Source of the DNA: Chrysomallon squamiferum
Lineage: Eukaryota > Mollusca > Gastropoda > Neomphalida > Peltospiridae
DNA length: 64,000 nt
Reading direction: 5' to 3'
Assembly: GCA_012295275.1 (NCBI GenBank)
Contig: CM022672.1
Coordinates: forward strand, 9,111,404-9,175,403
The notes under the pieces were generated by a model, which had not been told where the DNA came from, ran no database searches, and worked only from the letters and a program-made list of their open reading frames with translations. Positions 29,485-41,839 of this stretch are shown in pieces. The first letter of the stretch is position 1; every line of letters starts with the position of its first letter. The position numbers and the translations under genes are program-made.

Positions 29485-30180
29485 GATGATGTGTTTCTTT
29501 AATTATCAGTGTTCAAACTTAAGTTTAATTATTAGTCAGTATGTGAGAGTGTACACATATGTTTGAAATTGTCTGTAAGCATTTGTTTCGGCGTTAGTGC
29601 ACGACTGTGTTGTGATAATTGGTTTGTGGAATTACACAGTTAAAGGTAAAATTTATTTAATGTTGTCAAATTATTTTAAAAAATATATATATGTATCTGA
29701 ATATTTATTTTCAGAGTTTTTTGTTTGGCAGTTTTAAATCAGCAAAGTTAACATTTTTGATATAGTTTTTACAGAACAAAGATCAGTAAAGTAATACATC
29801 ACACATATATATACATACATACATACATACATACACATACATATATATATAGATAGATACATACATAAATAAACAGTAAGTAAGTATATGTAACTGGCAA
29901 TAAGAGAAAGGAACAAGAAAAAATAAATCAAATAAAGAACGAAAGAAAAAAAAGAGTGAAAGTAAAAAAAAAGAAGAAATAATGACAATGAATTAAATAC
30001 AAAATATAAAAGAATGAAAGAACAAATAAAGGAAAAAAAAACTCAAACGCAAATGAAATAATACTTTAACTGTGTAAATATAATTCCTTTAAAAATGTCT
30101 GAGCTTTTACGCATATACTAGTTTTCACTAGTAATTACATTACATTAACTTTTCCTCAAAACGTCGACACATTTAACTGT
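29485..30180. other. AT-rich DNA with CATA repeat
   Basis: (TACA)n at 29811-29840 and A/G-rich DNA to 30055. Nothing else recognised. Confidence 0.45.
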
Positions 30181-30490
30181 CTGTTTAATAACACTGTCAA
30201 CACGTGCTCATTCTGAGTTCGCCAGAAGAAAAAGCCCAGCTCGTGCTGCCCGTGCTGCCTTCTGCGACCACCATGAGTCCTTGACAGACAGAATCAAGAT
30301 GAAGGGATGCACACCGCAGGTGATCCCTAAAGGGCTTCATTTAGCGCTGTACAATTAGCAATAAGTTTCCTAGAGTAACGCCACTTGTCATCAGCAGATA
30401 GCACGTTGGTATTGGCACGATGGTGTCAGCGTCTTATCTGGGACAAGGTAATTACGATATTTCCCAACAGAAACATTTATATAGCCACGT
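30180..30490. promoter_or_regulatory. Repeat-free island, putative regulatory element
   Basis: CACGTG at 30201-30206 and 30486-30491. The 9-mer CGTGCTGCC is tandemly duplicated at 30242-30259. Confidence 0.38.
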
Positions 30491-30879
30491 GTTAGTCAGT
30501 GATGAAGATGTTAATTAGTTTTGAAAGTGAAAGAGGAATTCTGAAAGTTAACAAAATCTTCTGGCATATTTTTGTGCTTGTCCATGGTGAAATCAAGAAA
30601 AAAAAAAAAGTTTCTAAACTGAAAGTAAATAATTGTCATTTGTTTAAAATAATCTCAACACTAAGCAGTGTAAATAGTTTTAGATGCCAGTCTTGTATGG
30701 TGAAAACACCAAAGATAAAAAGATGGTTTACCATTTCATAAGCCACTGTTAAATACTAGCAGAAAGAGTCTTTCATTTGTACGTTCCCTTAAAGAGTAAA
30801 ACCCATAATAATGCATATAGTAAATATTCATAGGTAACTGGAATTATGACACGAACGATACAACCAACAAAAAATATTT

Positions 30880-31095
30880 TATTTGCAGCATCCCGTAGGA
30901 GACAAAGTCAGCATCTCGGCCTCTGACAAACCAGCGCAGGGAACTGACTTTACTGGAAAGATGCAGAGGAGTATTAAAAACTGATAGGGCGGACGAAGAT
31001 CGTCACAAGATTCGAACCCTTGTCCTCCTAAAAACATATCTACGAAAGTCCAGTATTTCGCCTTACCTTATATCTCAGACCACTGCGTCTTGATT
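30880..31095 (-). mobile_element. tRNA-derived SINE (candidate)
   Basis: On the minus strand, GACGCAGTGGTCTGAGA (about 31074-31090) resembles a tRNA A box (pol III promoter), and GGGTTCGAATCTTG (about 31005-31020) is a good B box. The spacing is somewhat longer than in a real tRNA, and no cloverleaf is evident. A non-tRNA body follows to about 30880, ending in an AAATAAAATATTTTT tail. This layout is that of a tRNA-related SINE. The ends are approximate, and I cannot name the family. Confidence 0.6.
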
Positions 31096-31099
31096 TAAT

Positions 31100-32090
31100 A
31101 AAAAAAAATAGACATGAGACCTAATATGATAAAAAAATCGAATGCATAATTTATAATATAAGATGTTATCTTTATTTGTACTTGGATTATGACATTTAAG
31201 ATTTAAATACATGAATATAAGACCTTTAACCTGGGTCTTGGAGTTTAATGGAAAATCATAAAAAAAGAAAATATATTTTCATTGCTTCTTTTTAATAGTA
31301 GACAGCTCTTAGCTCAAATTTCCATTGCAGTTTCTGCTTTTTATCTTCTTTACGAAATATTTTACTGTTTATGGTAAGGTACATGTAAAAGATCATTTAT
31401 TATTAGGTTATTAGTTGATAGACTGACGAAGAGATAATATCATTACACAAGGAAAGTTTCCTTGATAATTCATAATCTCTAGTATTAAAACATAATGAGA
31501 TATTGTTAATTAAGTTGTTCAGGAAAGTCATGCTATAGAGCTTTACAAAAAACAAACAAACAAAAAAAAAAACATTTGTTGTGAAATAGAGAATAATCAT
31601 TAAGTTTTAGTCACTTTACTTTGACTTTAAAATATATAAGAGATGGCCGATATTTTTTTCTTTATTTTCAAAAATACTTATTTATTTATTTGTTTGCCTT
31701 TTTTATTTATTCTTTCGTTTATTTGTTCATTTGTTTTGTTTTTTTAATAAATTTACTTTTCTTTTCTTTGTGAGGGTTAAGAGGATTTAGTTCTTCTGCG
31801 GTTAAAGTGACATTTTCTACTTACAAGCGAATATATACGACGGGGTAAACAATTAAGTTGCTTCTCCCATTTTCCTCCACTTACGAAAAAAAAAAAAAAA
31901 AAAAAAGGATATGATTAAGTACGGACGTCTCATATTATGTTACTGATAATTCTTTGCGATTACTGAAACTCACATAACAAAAACACTTTTTAAAAAATTC
32001 ATGAGAGCTAGTTTTCTGATTAAACTAAACGATTTTTTTTTTTTTTTTTTTTTTTCACGAAACTTCCCAGACGGTATTTAAGTACACCTT
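31100..32090. other. AT-rich filler, no gene
   Basis: TTTA words at 31678-31740, A-run at 31886-31906, poly(T) at 32033-32055. No gene seen. Confidence 0.5.
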
Positions 32091-32099
32091 CCATACTAC

Positions 32100-32600
32100 C
32101 CCAGCGTTGCGATCATTTAATAGAAGATTAGTAATTTAAGTCGCCTTGATGAGTACACGGTAAGAAACTCAAATCTTCCAGTTGTGTCGGTAATGAGAAA
32201 GACAAACAGAGCTGGCCGCCAGGGGCCACCCGTGAACCAGCGACAGCTTCTCAGCTCGCTCGTGTTTTTTAACTGACGTAGTTGTCAGTAAAGTCCCCCA
32301 TTGTTAGCGTGTTTTGATTTCCCTAACAACATTGTTGTCGTCACGCCAGCAAAATGCAAATATTTGACAGCAAGCTCATATGACACCAAATTAATTGTTT
32401 GGGCGGGAATATGACTGGGAAGCGACACCGTAGTATAATCTGTATTAGTCGCGTGAACTTGATTATATTATTGCTGCGAGTTGGCCCCATAAACATCCAT
32501 CCCGTAACCTCTACCCGAACGAGCGAATAGTGTGTTATTTTGATACAGAGGGTATACAGTACAGGAAGGAAAAGTGTACCTTGTCGCATACTAATGACTG
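32100..32600. promoter_or_regulatory. Repeat-free island with CTCF-like site and POU octamer
   Basis: TGGCCGCCAGGGGCCACCC at 32213-32231 closely resembles the CTCF core CCNCCAGGGGGC. ATGCAAAT lies at 32354-32361 and AATTAATTG near 32389. The short minus-strand frame at 32589-32341 is unremarkable. Confidence 0.42.
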
Positions 32601-32667
32601 AGAATCATATTGTACACTGTCATGTATTTGCTTTGTCTTGTATTTCTTTCTTTTCTTTTCTTGTTTC

Positions 32668-32670
32668 TCT

Positions 32671-32738
<68 letters not shown>
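32668..32738. repeat. (TC)n microsatellite
   Basis: About 65 bp of TC, reverse-complement class of the (GA)n tracts elsewhere. Confidence 0.97.
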
Positions 32739-32742
<4 letters not shown>

Positions 32743-32859
32743 TTCTATCTGTCCGTTTGTCTGTCTGTAATATTAAGTGATATTAACAAAAAATATATTC
32801 TTATCGCAAGAAAATCATTAAAGAAATCAAAATAACAACTTGACGAAATTCATGTAAAG

Positions 32860-33560
32860 ACAGGCAGTGAGAATACATCCTTGTCATACTCCAACAGTCA
32901 TCAACGATTAACAAGTACGTTTAATCTGTGTTCTCTTGTGTCAGCTTATCACTAATGTTTATACATTCTGCTTGAAAAAATCTCCGGTGAATGTTGGCTA
33001 ATTTCACTGATTGTCTGCCATGTTTACGACAATATTCTTTCTGCCAGTAAACGCGTCCGCCAGACGAGTGGCCAATAAAAGGTTGTATTAACCCGTACGA
33101 ATAGTTTAAGCCGTAGCACAGCAAATATTTATACAACTGCTGCAAAGACTTCCAATATCTCGTCAGTTGGTTTTCAATTAGATCTGTACTAACTGTTTAA
33201 TAATGAATTCATTCATATCAGAATCTCTATTCATGACTTTTTGTGTTCTGAGGAAAGCGACTCCGGGCTGTTCTACGTGTGTAATGTTATCGGCCATTGT
33301 GCAATATGTAAGGATGTTAGCATACAGTCCTCAGCTGTTGATTAACACTGACAAAACATTCTTTTTTTCATGTGTTTAATTTTTGACAAGGGCTTGGACA
33401 AGCTCTGTGAGATTTTGACTGTATGGATTCATTTCCCAAATAGCTTGCAGCAATATTTAAAGAGACTGGAACAACATAATATCATAACATTTTGATTGCT
33501 TCACAAAACATTTAATGTGCTTTGTAATTAAAGTGTACTGAGTGCAGTTTTCGACCATAG
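32860..33560. other. Mostly unique sequence, no gene seen
   Basis: Normal-complexity AT-rich sequence. A CCAAT box-like word is at 33072-33076. A minus-strand 74-codon frame (33145-32921) has no recognised motif. Confidence 0.33.
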
Positions 33561-33724
33561 GCAGGTAAAATAATGTTTATCGCGATTTAGACAATTCTAA
33601 CGCAATAGTTAAATCGAATAGCATTGAAAATCGAATGGTTATAATTAGCTTTAAGTCATTATCTAAATATTATAAATGGATTTTTATTAATTTAGAATAT
33701 CTCATTCCGAATTAATCAGTTTTA

Positions 33725-34060
33725 GAAATACATACATACATGCATACATACAAACGTACATACATACATACATACATACATGAATAGGTATTGACGTACG
33801 AACATGTATCCTGCCATGCATGCGTCCAGCATTAGTTCATCCATCCATCCATCCATCCATCCATACATATATGCATACATATATACACGTTCATACACCT
33901 ACTAATCCATCTAGCCGTCCATCCATACATCCATGCACACATGCATACATATAATTATACATACGCACAAACATATATATTCATTCATACATACGTACAC
34001 ACATACTCAGATGCTTACATACATACACATATACATATATACCCATACATACATTGATCA
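33725..34060. repeat. (CATA)n with (CCAT)n block
   Basis: CATA and variants, with an internal CCAT run at 33839-33862 and further ATAC/CATC variants. Confidence 0.92.
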
Positions 34061-34089
34061 TTGATCTTGCTATCGTGAAACGCATCTAG

Positions 34090-34560
34090 GTCAAGACAGC
34101 TGGGTCTTGTCAACCGTGACTCCTCTCTCTCCAGACATTACAGTAAATCATCTAACGACCTGTTACGAGATGAGAAGATGGCGCTGGGAAGTGACCCGTG
34201 TCCGTTTAACCACGGTGAAGACTCCTGCGCCATTTACAACTATTCTTGTAATACATGCCAGTGAGAGCAGAGATTTCCCAGATACAGCAACCATCGACAT
34301 CTTTATCAGCCGGGAACTGAAGGTTTTGTTGCGATTTATTGCCAGTGAAAATGCGTTGTGCAAACAAGACACTTTAAATCGAGCAAGAACTAAACAGTCT
34401 GAAATCAAATGACTGGAACAGAATTTAGCATCAACTGAAAGAATTCTGTGATGTTTAGATATGGAATCACCCGCAGTTTTGAAGGGTACGAAGCAGTAAA
34501 AACACAATAAATGGAGTTCAAAATAACATCGTGGGATCGTAATTAAGTTAGCAAAGCCAG
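34090..34560. promoter_or_regulatory. Repeat-free island after a CATA/CCAT repeat
   Basis: Both strands carry frames of 100-114 codons over the same bases (34107-34412 plus, 34507-34163 minus). Neither resembles a known protein and neither has convincing splice signals, so this is read as stop-poor non-coding sequence. Confidence 0.33.
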
Positions 34561-35270
34561 AAACCCGTCGATGAAATTGTTTAAGTCATTTATTAGAACA
34601 TTGCACGTAATATTATCCGTTTTAAATTTTTTATCCCATTACATTATTTTTCTAAATGACAATTTTTGAAATTCTAAAGTGTTATATGACAATACTGTTT
34701 CGTTGATCTATTCTGTTTCCACTACTGTTGTAATCGAAATAGTGACATATTTTCTAACCATGTCATAAGATGCAATAGATTAAGTCAAAATGTCTTCATG
34801 ATGTTTTGGGCAGGAAATATTATTTATATTTTAGGTAAACAAGAAATTGGGTACCCGAAAGTTTTAAAATTAATTGCTGAACACTAAACTTTTTGAAATT
34901 ATCTGAATTAAAACGCATATGTCTAAATAAAGAATCCGGTAACTTAAAACAGTGAACATTGTAGAGCCTGTTCCAGTTAACACTGATAAAATTAAATATT
35001 GTTATTACTAAGGAAAGGAAATCAACTAAATTATTGTTCAACTCTTTTTGCAATGATGTTGGTGCTACTTCAGTTTCTACAAAATGAGTTCATAGTATCT
35101 ATTATCCCACCATGGAAACTGTACAACATTTCATGTTCTAAAATTATTTTCTATGCTAAATTCCTTTCTCTATTTTTTTCCCCTCTCCTTGTATTTTTTC
35201 TTTCTCAAACCATTTAATTTTTGCCCAAATTTACAAGTTTAATCAGCAAACTTGATAATATCGTCATGGG
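34561..35270. other. AT-rich unique sequence, nothing recognised
   Basis: No long repeat, no gene and no RNA gene seen. Confidence 0.4.
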
Positions 35271-35690
35271 AAACGAATTTCTTATAATATTGAATGTCGC
35301 ATGGTGTTTTCAGAATAGCACCTGTTACGAGGAATAATTTCTCTACATGATATACAGCAGTGGGCTTTAAATCGTCGTGACAGTTGCTTTGGTAGTTCTA
35401 AACACTTTTTATCAATCTTGGATGACTCTGTGGCGTTTCTGTGCTTGTAAAGGGCAATGGTGCATCGCCAAACACAGACACTGTCGGTTGACCGTGTTGG
35501 GCGATCACCTGTTGCTGTCAGTAATTTGTTAACTCGCATGAGAACGATTAGTAAAGTCGTATGGTTAGGTACTGTGGGATGGGAATGTCATCATGGCTTT
35601 ATCGGCAGTGGTTGTAATCGAATTAGCGGTGGGATTACTGAAGCAGCTTTGAGTTAGTGTGTTATATGAGTTTTGCGTGGGAACGCAGGA
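35270..35690. other. Repeat-free island
   Basis: Normal-complexity sequence between AT-rich DNA and a GA-rich block. Overlapping 66-85 codon frames on both strands are not recognisable. Confidence 0.33.
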
Positions 35691-35794
35691 TTAAACTTTA
35701 ATAGGAAAACAAACAGAAATATTGATTTATTTATTCGGGAATAAAAATGCATTTAAACGCTGTAGATAAAGATCGATGAAGAATCGAAAAGAGA

Positions 35795-36056
35795 GAGGCA
35801 GTGAAAGAGAGAGAGAGAGAGAGAAAGAAACTGAGAGGATGAAAGTGTAGAGAGGAGAAAGAGAAGGAGAAAGCAAGAGAGACAGAAAGAGGGAGACGAT
35901 AGAAAGAAAAAGATGGAGAGGAAGAAAGGGAGAGAGGCCAACAGGCAGAAAGAAAGAGAAAAAAGAGAAAAGATACAGAAATAGAAAGAGAGAGAAAGAG
36001 AGAAAAAGATGGAGAGACAGAGAGAGAATAGAAAATACACAGACCTATCATAAAAT

Positions 36057-36130
<74 letters not shown>

Positions 36131-36170
36131 ACACACACAGAGTGAGAGAGAGAGAAAAATACACAGAGTG
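35795..36170. repeat. GA-rich block with pure (GA)n core
   Basis: Degenerate GA/GAAA/GGA words from 35795, a pure GA core at 36060-36126, then CA and GAGA words to 36170. Confidence 0.93.
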
Positions 36171-36179
36171 AGATAGATT

Positions 36180-37050
36180 AGAAACTAAAATAAAGACACA
36201 GATCTATGACGAAATTCTGCATGCGAAGTTCTTTCAAAGACAAAGATGGTTGGAACACTCGTCTGAGATGGAAACATTCGGGTGGGCTAGAAGACAGACA
36301 GATAATAAGGCAATCAGCCAGACAGACATAGAGACAAGAAAAATTCAACATGAAGACAAATTCGTTTTGACAGACACACAGAAATACACTTGGAAATACA
36401 GACGTATCCGATGGTTAAGGCATGGACTCGAGACGATCAAAAGATTTAGAATGGGATAAAGCAAGAAACACATTAGTCTGAAAACGTCTGGTATGACTGC
36501 TATTACTGGCGTCACGCTCCATGCAAAACTACGTCTTGGAGATTGCAATCCACAAGCATATGCTTCTCCGCAGCATTAAATCTCGATGACCTGTACATGA
36601 CTACCTACATTATTATGTTTTTCAAACATTTACCACTAACTTTTTCTCTTTTTTTTTTTTTTTTATTCTTCTCCCTGTTAAATCAGCAGACAGGAAACTA
36701 TATACTATATCGGCATATAACGCTTATGTGTTGTTTTTGTTTACCCAGAAACGCTTCAATGATCGTAAAACTGCTGGTGTCGTTAGTGTCTGCTTCTTGT
36801 GAAAGAAAATGTGGTTTTATAGGGACACGAGTAATTTGGTCTTATCGGAATCCTGCCTGGTATGTTATTCTTTAATTATAACAGCGTAATTCAAAAGATC
36901 ATTTCAGAGCTGCAACACTTGAAAGAGTTTGGGTGTAATATTTCTGCCAGTTCTTCTTCGACATACGCTGGAAGGGAATTTGAAAAGTCAAAAACCAGTA
37001 CAATTTATCGATACAGTTATTACATGTCTTTCATTTTGATGATGATTATA
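36180..37050. other. Mostly unique sequence, no gene
   Basis: GACAGACA-type words at 36290-36380, T-run at 36648-36664. The 110-codon plus-strand frame at 36543-36875 has no recognisable motif. Confidence 0.35.
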
Positions 37051-37059
37051 ATGGTGAAG

Positions 37060-37390
37060 AATGTTTCAGTAGTAGTGATGGTTGTAGCAGTAGTTGTTGT
37101 AGAAGTAGCAGTAATAATAATATTAATAATAATAATAATAATAATAGTTATTATTATTATTATTATTATTATTGTTATTATTATTATTATATAATAGTCG
37201 TAGCAGTAGTAGTAGTAATAGTAGACGTAATAGTAGTAGTAGTAGTAGTGTTACTGCTACCATCACCACTGCTGCTATTACTATTATTACTTTTGCTGCT
37301 TCTTCTCCTCCTCCTCCTACCACTACTACTTCTACTACGACTACTACGACTACTACTACTACTACTGTCACTACTATTACTACTTCTATA
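37060..37390. repeat. Compound triplet tract (AGT, AAT, ATT, AGT, ACT)
   Basis: Triplet units switch several times, including from the AAT to the ATT sense at about 37145 and from AGT to ACT at about 37250, so the block has internal inverted symmetry. Confidence 0.92.
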
Positions 37391-37657
37391 TTATTACGTT
37401 TACTTCTATTGCTACTGTTAATATCATTAATTTATATCTATTTTAAATAGAATTTATTTTTTTGCTTTTCATGTTTTGTGAGGGGTTTTGTGCGGGGTTT
37501 TGTGCGATTATATTATTATTGTTATCCACAAATTATCTCGGCCCCAGACTTGCCGGATGAACAGTCTGGAACCTGTTCTTCTACTAACACAAGCATCGAT
37601 ACCGCTAATACTTTTACCATTACGACAATAAATGGATATCATTTGTCTTATTATTCT

Positions 37658-37719
37658 CTCCTTTTTTTTTTTTTTTTTTTTTTTTTTGGTTTAAAGGAAA
37701 AAAAAAAAAAAAAAAAAAA
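37658..37719. repeat. Poly(T)-spacer-poly(A) inverted pair
   Basis: About 29 T, then GGTTTAAAGG, then about 23 A, forming a potential hairpin. TTTAAA in the spacer is itself palindromic. Confidence 0.9.
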
Positions 37720-37734
37720 CAGAAAACGTTTTGT

Positions 37735-38220
37735 AGAATTAACTAGAATTATCCACGACGAACAGCGCTGTTGGCGCCGTCATGTCTCGGCCGCGTGGCA
37801 CGATAGGTTAGAAGTCCTCTTTGCAAATACTGGATGGAGCTAGATATACGTCTGCAAGCATTGTACGCTGTGGTACACCCTGGCTCTTCTGTTTGAAGTA
37901 TGTGCCTTGCTATGAATTACCACCCTGTTAGGGAAACAGCGGCAGCACATTTAAACCGTTTTGTGTTAACTTGTTCCTTTTTCGCGTGTCAAGACCGACG
38001 ATCTGATAACATTTGGACAGCATCAGTGCATACAGTAACGATTGCCCATCATTGTTTAGGACGGAAGGCTTTAGTATATCGGAAAAGACATAAAGGCCGC
38101 TAAAAGAGACTAATTCTGAATACACATCGATGTTGTTTTGTCCGTGGACGGTAACGTCAGCTCCGTTGTGACCACGTGACAAGACCAGGCGCCAAGATGC
38201 TGTTGATGTTTGTTTGGTTG
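37735..38220. promoter_or_regulatory. Repeat-free island with E-box
   Basis: Begins after a poly(T)/poly(A) hairpin. CACGTG at 38173-38178 in the context GACCACGTGACA. A CGCCGTCATGTCTCGGCCGCG stretch near 37770-37795 is CpG-rich. It ends at a poly(A) run (38230-38254). Confidence 0.36.
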
Positions 38221-38229
38221 TCTCGGAGG

Positions 38230-38690
38230 TAAAAAAAAAAAAAAAAAAAAAAAAGTGTATGAGAAAAGAATATCCTAATTATTAAGAAGATCATCTCGGA
38301 TCGTTTGATTAGTTAAAGTTATAAATGGTCCAGAAAAGCCTAACAAAGGCCGGAACATTTCTTGATGTTTATTACATGCTTGATGATATAGTTTTTCATT
38401 GTATGCATGGTAAAAAATGACTTTGATAATTAACAGGTATAAAAAAAAAAGAACAAAAATAAAATAAAATAAAATAAATTTGCTAGCACTCATTCGTTTA
38501 AAATATGAAGAAAAAAATTAGTACGAAGAATAAAACAAATTTGATATAATTAAAGAAAAAAAATGAATAATAGTTTAAACTATGGTAAAGTAACTAACTT
38601 TTACTAAATTATGCGTTAACCCATTGGGTGATTAAGAGGAACAAAGAATAGTTACATAGATAAATATATACTAAAACGTTATGAACAAAC
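38230..38690. other. Poly(A) and AT-rich DNA, no gene
   Basis: A-run at 38231-38254, AAAAT repeats near 38458-38478. No recognised feature. Confidence 0.45.
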
Positions 38691-38705
38691 AAATAAATAA
38701 ATATA

Positions 38706-38744
<39 letters not shown>

Positions 38745-38865
38745 ATATATAAATAAATAGTTAGCATACATATTTCCATTATTATTTTTAAAAAAAGCTT
38801 CTAATAACTTAATTTGATAAACAAAGCAGTAATGCAATGGTAGATACAGGAATAGAAAGAAAGAG

Positions 38866-38950
<85 letters not shown>
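38691..38950. repeat. (AAAT)n and (GA)n tracts
   Basis: AAAT units at 38694-38758 and nearly pure GA at 38873-38948. Confidence 0.95.
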
Positions 38951-38952
<2 letters not shown>

Positions 38953-39029
38953 TCCACAACGACAACGACGAAATAAAGAAAATTTAATTACCATTAATCT
39001 TGTTGTATTAATAAATACCTCATATTATC

Positions 39030-39540
39030 AGAACTTGACCTCTCTTTGTCAGGCAAATCTACAACACAAGTGTGTGAAGGGACGGAGGACAGGCGTTCAG
39101 AGAAAGGAGGAGAGATGAAAAAAGGGGGAAGGGACATCATCTTCCTTATTACTCGGCGCTAAAAGATAACCCTGATGATCTCTAAGGTATGATTCATGAT
39201 GAGAGGAGACATTTTCCCATTTCAGAATTATAAACTGATCTTTGTCTTAATAGCAATCGAATCGGTCATTTTATTCGGCCATTTTATTAGAATCTTTTAC
39301 AATTTTCTTTGAACCGTCGTGGGCTCGACCCCAATACTGTTACGAATATTAAAAAGTCTCCAGAAATAAATGGGATTGTTAACTCTTGCCGCGTTGTGAT
39401 TTCTGTCAAGGGTCTGAAATAACGATGGCGATAACGGTACTTTTCTATATCGCAAAATAGAAATGAATTCGCTGAGTTGAAAAATTACATCCGAAATAAA
39501 GAGACAAATAGAATTGCCGTTTATTCGTTCCTTTCCCCCC
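39030..39540. other. Mostly unique sequence, no gene seen
   Basis: Contains GGGTCGAGCCC on the minus strand near 39330, which resembles a tRNA B box, but no A box was found at the right distance. An 81-codon minus-strand frame (39542-39297) is not recognised. Confidence 0.33.
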
Positions 39541-39834
39541 ACTTTTTTATATTAAAAGAATAAAGGAAATTACAAAAGTAAATAAATCAGTTATGAATTA
39601 GTTTGTTCTGAGATAAAAGATTACGTGAAATGTTTGCAGTATATTAAATGCATGTAAGAATAATTGCGTTTATGTCTTAACGTATAGTGGTAACACAGAT
39701 ATAAATTTTCTGTTATGAGTAAAGCTTGTGTATCAAGGGTGTCGTTTCCTCTATTAATTTCATATCTCTTCATCGTCTAGATAACTTTTTTTTTTGTTCA
39801 TTTATCAGAGCTACGCTACAAATAACCTGAAATT

Positions 39835-39835
<1 letters not shown>

Positions 39836-39895
<60 letters not shown>

Positions 39896-40215
39896 TGATG
39901 ATGATAATGATGATGATGATGATGATGATGATAATAAAAAAGAGTAACAACAACAAAATACAACAACAATAATAATAATAACAAAAACTATAATTATGGC
40001 ATCTTTGATAATAGTAAGGACGATGATCATGGTTATCGTGGTGATCATTATAATATTAATGTGTACTACTACCACAACTACTACAGCAACAAAAATACTA
40101 CAACTACTACCAAAAATAAAAATAAATAAAAGAGTAAATAAATAAATAATAATAATAATAATAATCATAATAATTATAATGATGATGATGATGATGATGA
40201 TGATGATGGTGATGA
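39836..40215. repeat. Compound (AAT)n-(GAT)n tract, twice
   Basis: AAT at 39836-39892 turns into GAT at 39893-39930. After degenerate triplets, AAT at 40147-40164 again turns into GAT at 40180-40215. Confidence 0.93.
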
Positions 40216-40439
40216 TGATTACTTGTGATGATGATAATTATTATAGTGATAAAATAACGAACATAATTACATCAAAATCGTACAGTTGTTGCTGGGTTTT
40301 TTTTTTTTTTACTCTTCTTTCTTTCTGCATCAAATTTAAAATCTCCATTAGGAAATTACATACAGATTTTCCTCTGTCAAACTCTTTGATTGGTTGTTAT
40401 TTCTTCAGTCGGAGTTTGCTATTAAAGCATTGAAAACCA

Positions 40440-41120
40440 GACCAGCTTCGCCACAAAAACGGGAACGACCATTTTAATTCCTTCAGGCTCTTTTTCCAAT
40501 CCCAATAATAAAATTACTGCCATACAATTGGATATAAGGGATACAGAATTCCGGAGAAAAGATCTTAACGATGACACTAACTGATTTGGGATACCGCGCG
40601 GCGCTAAAAACGCAAGGAACCGAGCATTATCGCGGGATCAGTGCGAAAAATTAGCGAACAAAATTTAAACCGTTCTAAATCTTCCTAAACCCACGTAATA
40701 AAATTATTTCTATTTTCATGGCAGTTTCTAGGAAAGGGTTTACGCAAATCAGCTTGAGGAAGCGAGGAGCGATTAAAATAATCACACTTTGATTAGAATG
40801 GAAATCATAGCCATCAGCCCCTTTCTATCGCATTTAGACTATCACATTGAATGGATGCTCCGGGCCATTGTCGGCTAATTGAATACAGCATTATACGTGG
40901 TGACGGAAGTTTAGTGGCATTACAATTGAGCACAGGGAAATACAATTAACCCTGGCTAACGTGGAGATTTCAAACGTTCAATTTTCAGAGAGGCGGATAT
41001 AAACACTGATTATAAGTATAATGATCAAGGCAGTTTGAGACAGATCGATAGCTGGGTTCGTGTCGAGGGTTCGTCGTTCTATCACTACGGCGTATTTCTG
41101 AGAGCAGTTGGATCAGACAT
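40440..41120. promoter_or_regulatory. Normal-complexity island B, putative enhancer, paralogue of island A
   Basis: Lies about 14.5 kb upstream of NK1, in the same orientation as island A. The matched core is 40769-40886; the flanks (40560-40760 and 40900-41000) are also repeat-free and contain several homeodomain-type cores (CAATTA, TAATTG, GATTAG). It is bounded by (GAT)n repeats on the left and by A-rich sequence from 41200. Confidence 0.6.
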
Positions 41121-41660
41121 CGAGTAATACGGTTTCTTTATTTGAAGACGTAGAAGAGCGATATCTATGAAAATAACGTGAAGTAGTATGTCCTTACATC
41201 ATAATAAAGTGTTTGAAAAAAAAAAAAAAGATAAAGTAGAAAAAAAATAAAAAATAAAATAAATAAAAGAAGATCCCTGCAGATTTGTTTAAAAAATATT
41301 CATACTCTAAGCCAACAGATTGTCAAAGTTTCAGTTTCAGTCAAATAAAAGACTGAATAAAAATTGACTATATAAAGACCGCATATTCTACGACATATGA
41401 TGTTATAAAATTTTATATTTTTTTTACAGTGATAAGTATTCAGGAATATGCATAAACGTCAGTTTGAAAGATCTTAGTATTACTGCAATGCATTTATTTA
41501 AAACTAATTCTGCTATAGTGACCCGATCTGTTTCGCAGTTATTAATTTGGCTTTATTTTAGACGAATAAAAATAATCTCTCGTTTAATGGTAAATTTACT
41601 TGAATAAGATTAAAAAGTTATCATTTATTAGTTACTTTAATTTTTCCTGTATTTGTGACT
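41120..41660. other. AT-rich sequence, no gene
   Basis: A-rich patch at 41217-41270, otherwise undistinguished. Confidence 0.45.
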
Positions 41661-41664
41661 ATAC

Positions 41665-41687
41665 TACTACTGCAACTATTACAACTG

Positions 41688-41750
<63 letters not shown>

Positions 41751-41832
41751 TTACTGTACTACTACTACTATAACTGTATTATTATTATTATTATTATTAT
41801 TATTAGAAGCTGTAGTAGTAGTAGTAGTAGTA
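41665..41832. repeat. Compound (ACT)n-(ATT)n-(AGT)n tract
   Basis: About 75 bp of ACT units, then ATT, ending in TAG units, so the block has inverted symmetry. Confidence 0.93.
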
Positions 41833-41839
41833 ATTTCAG

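Noticed and set aside
34107-34507. Frames of 101 and 114 codons on opposite strands over the same bases
   Set aside because: Both cannot easily be real; neither is recognisable and there are no convincing splice signals.
39297-39345. Possible second tRNA-like SINE (B-box-like GGGTCGAGCCC)
   Set aside because: No A box at a suitable distance and no tail.
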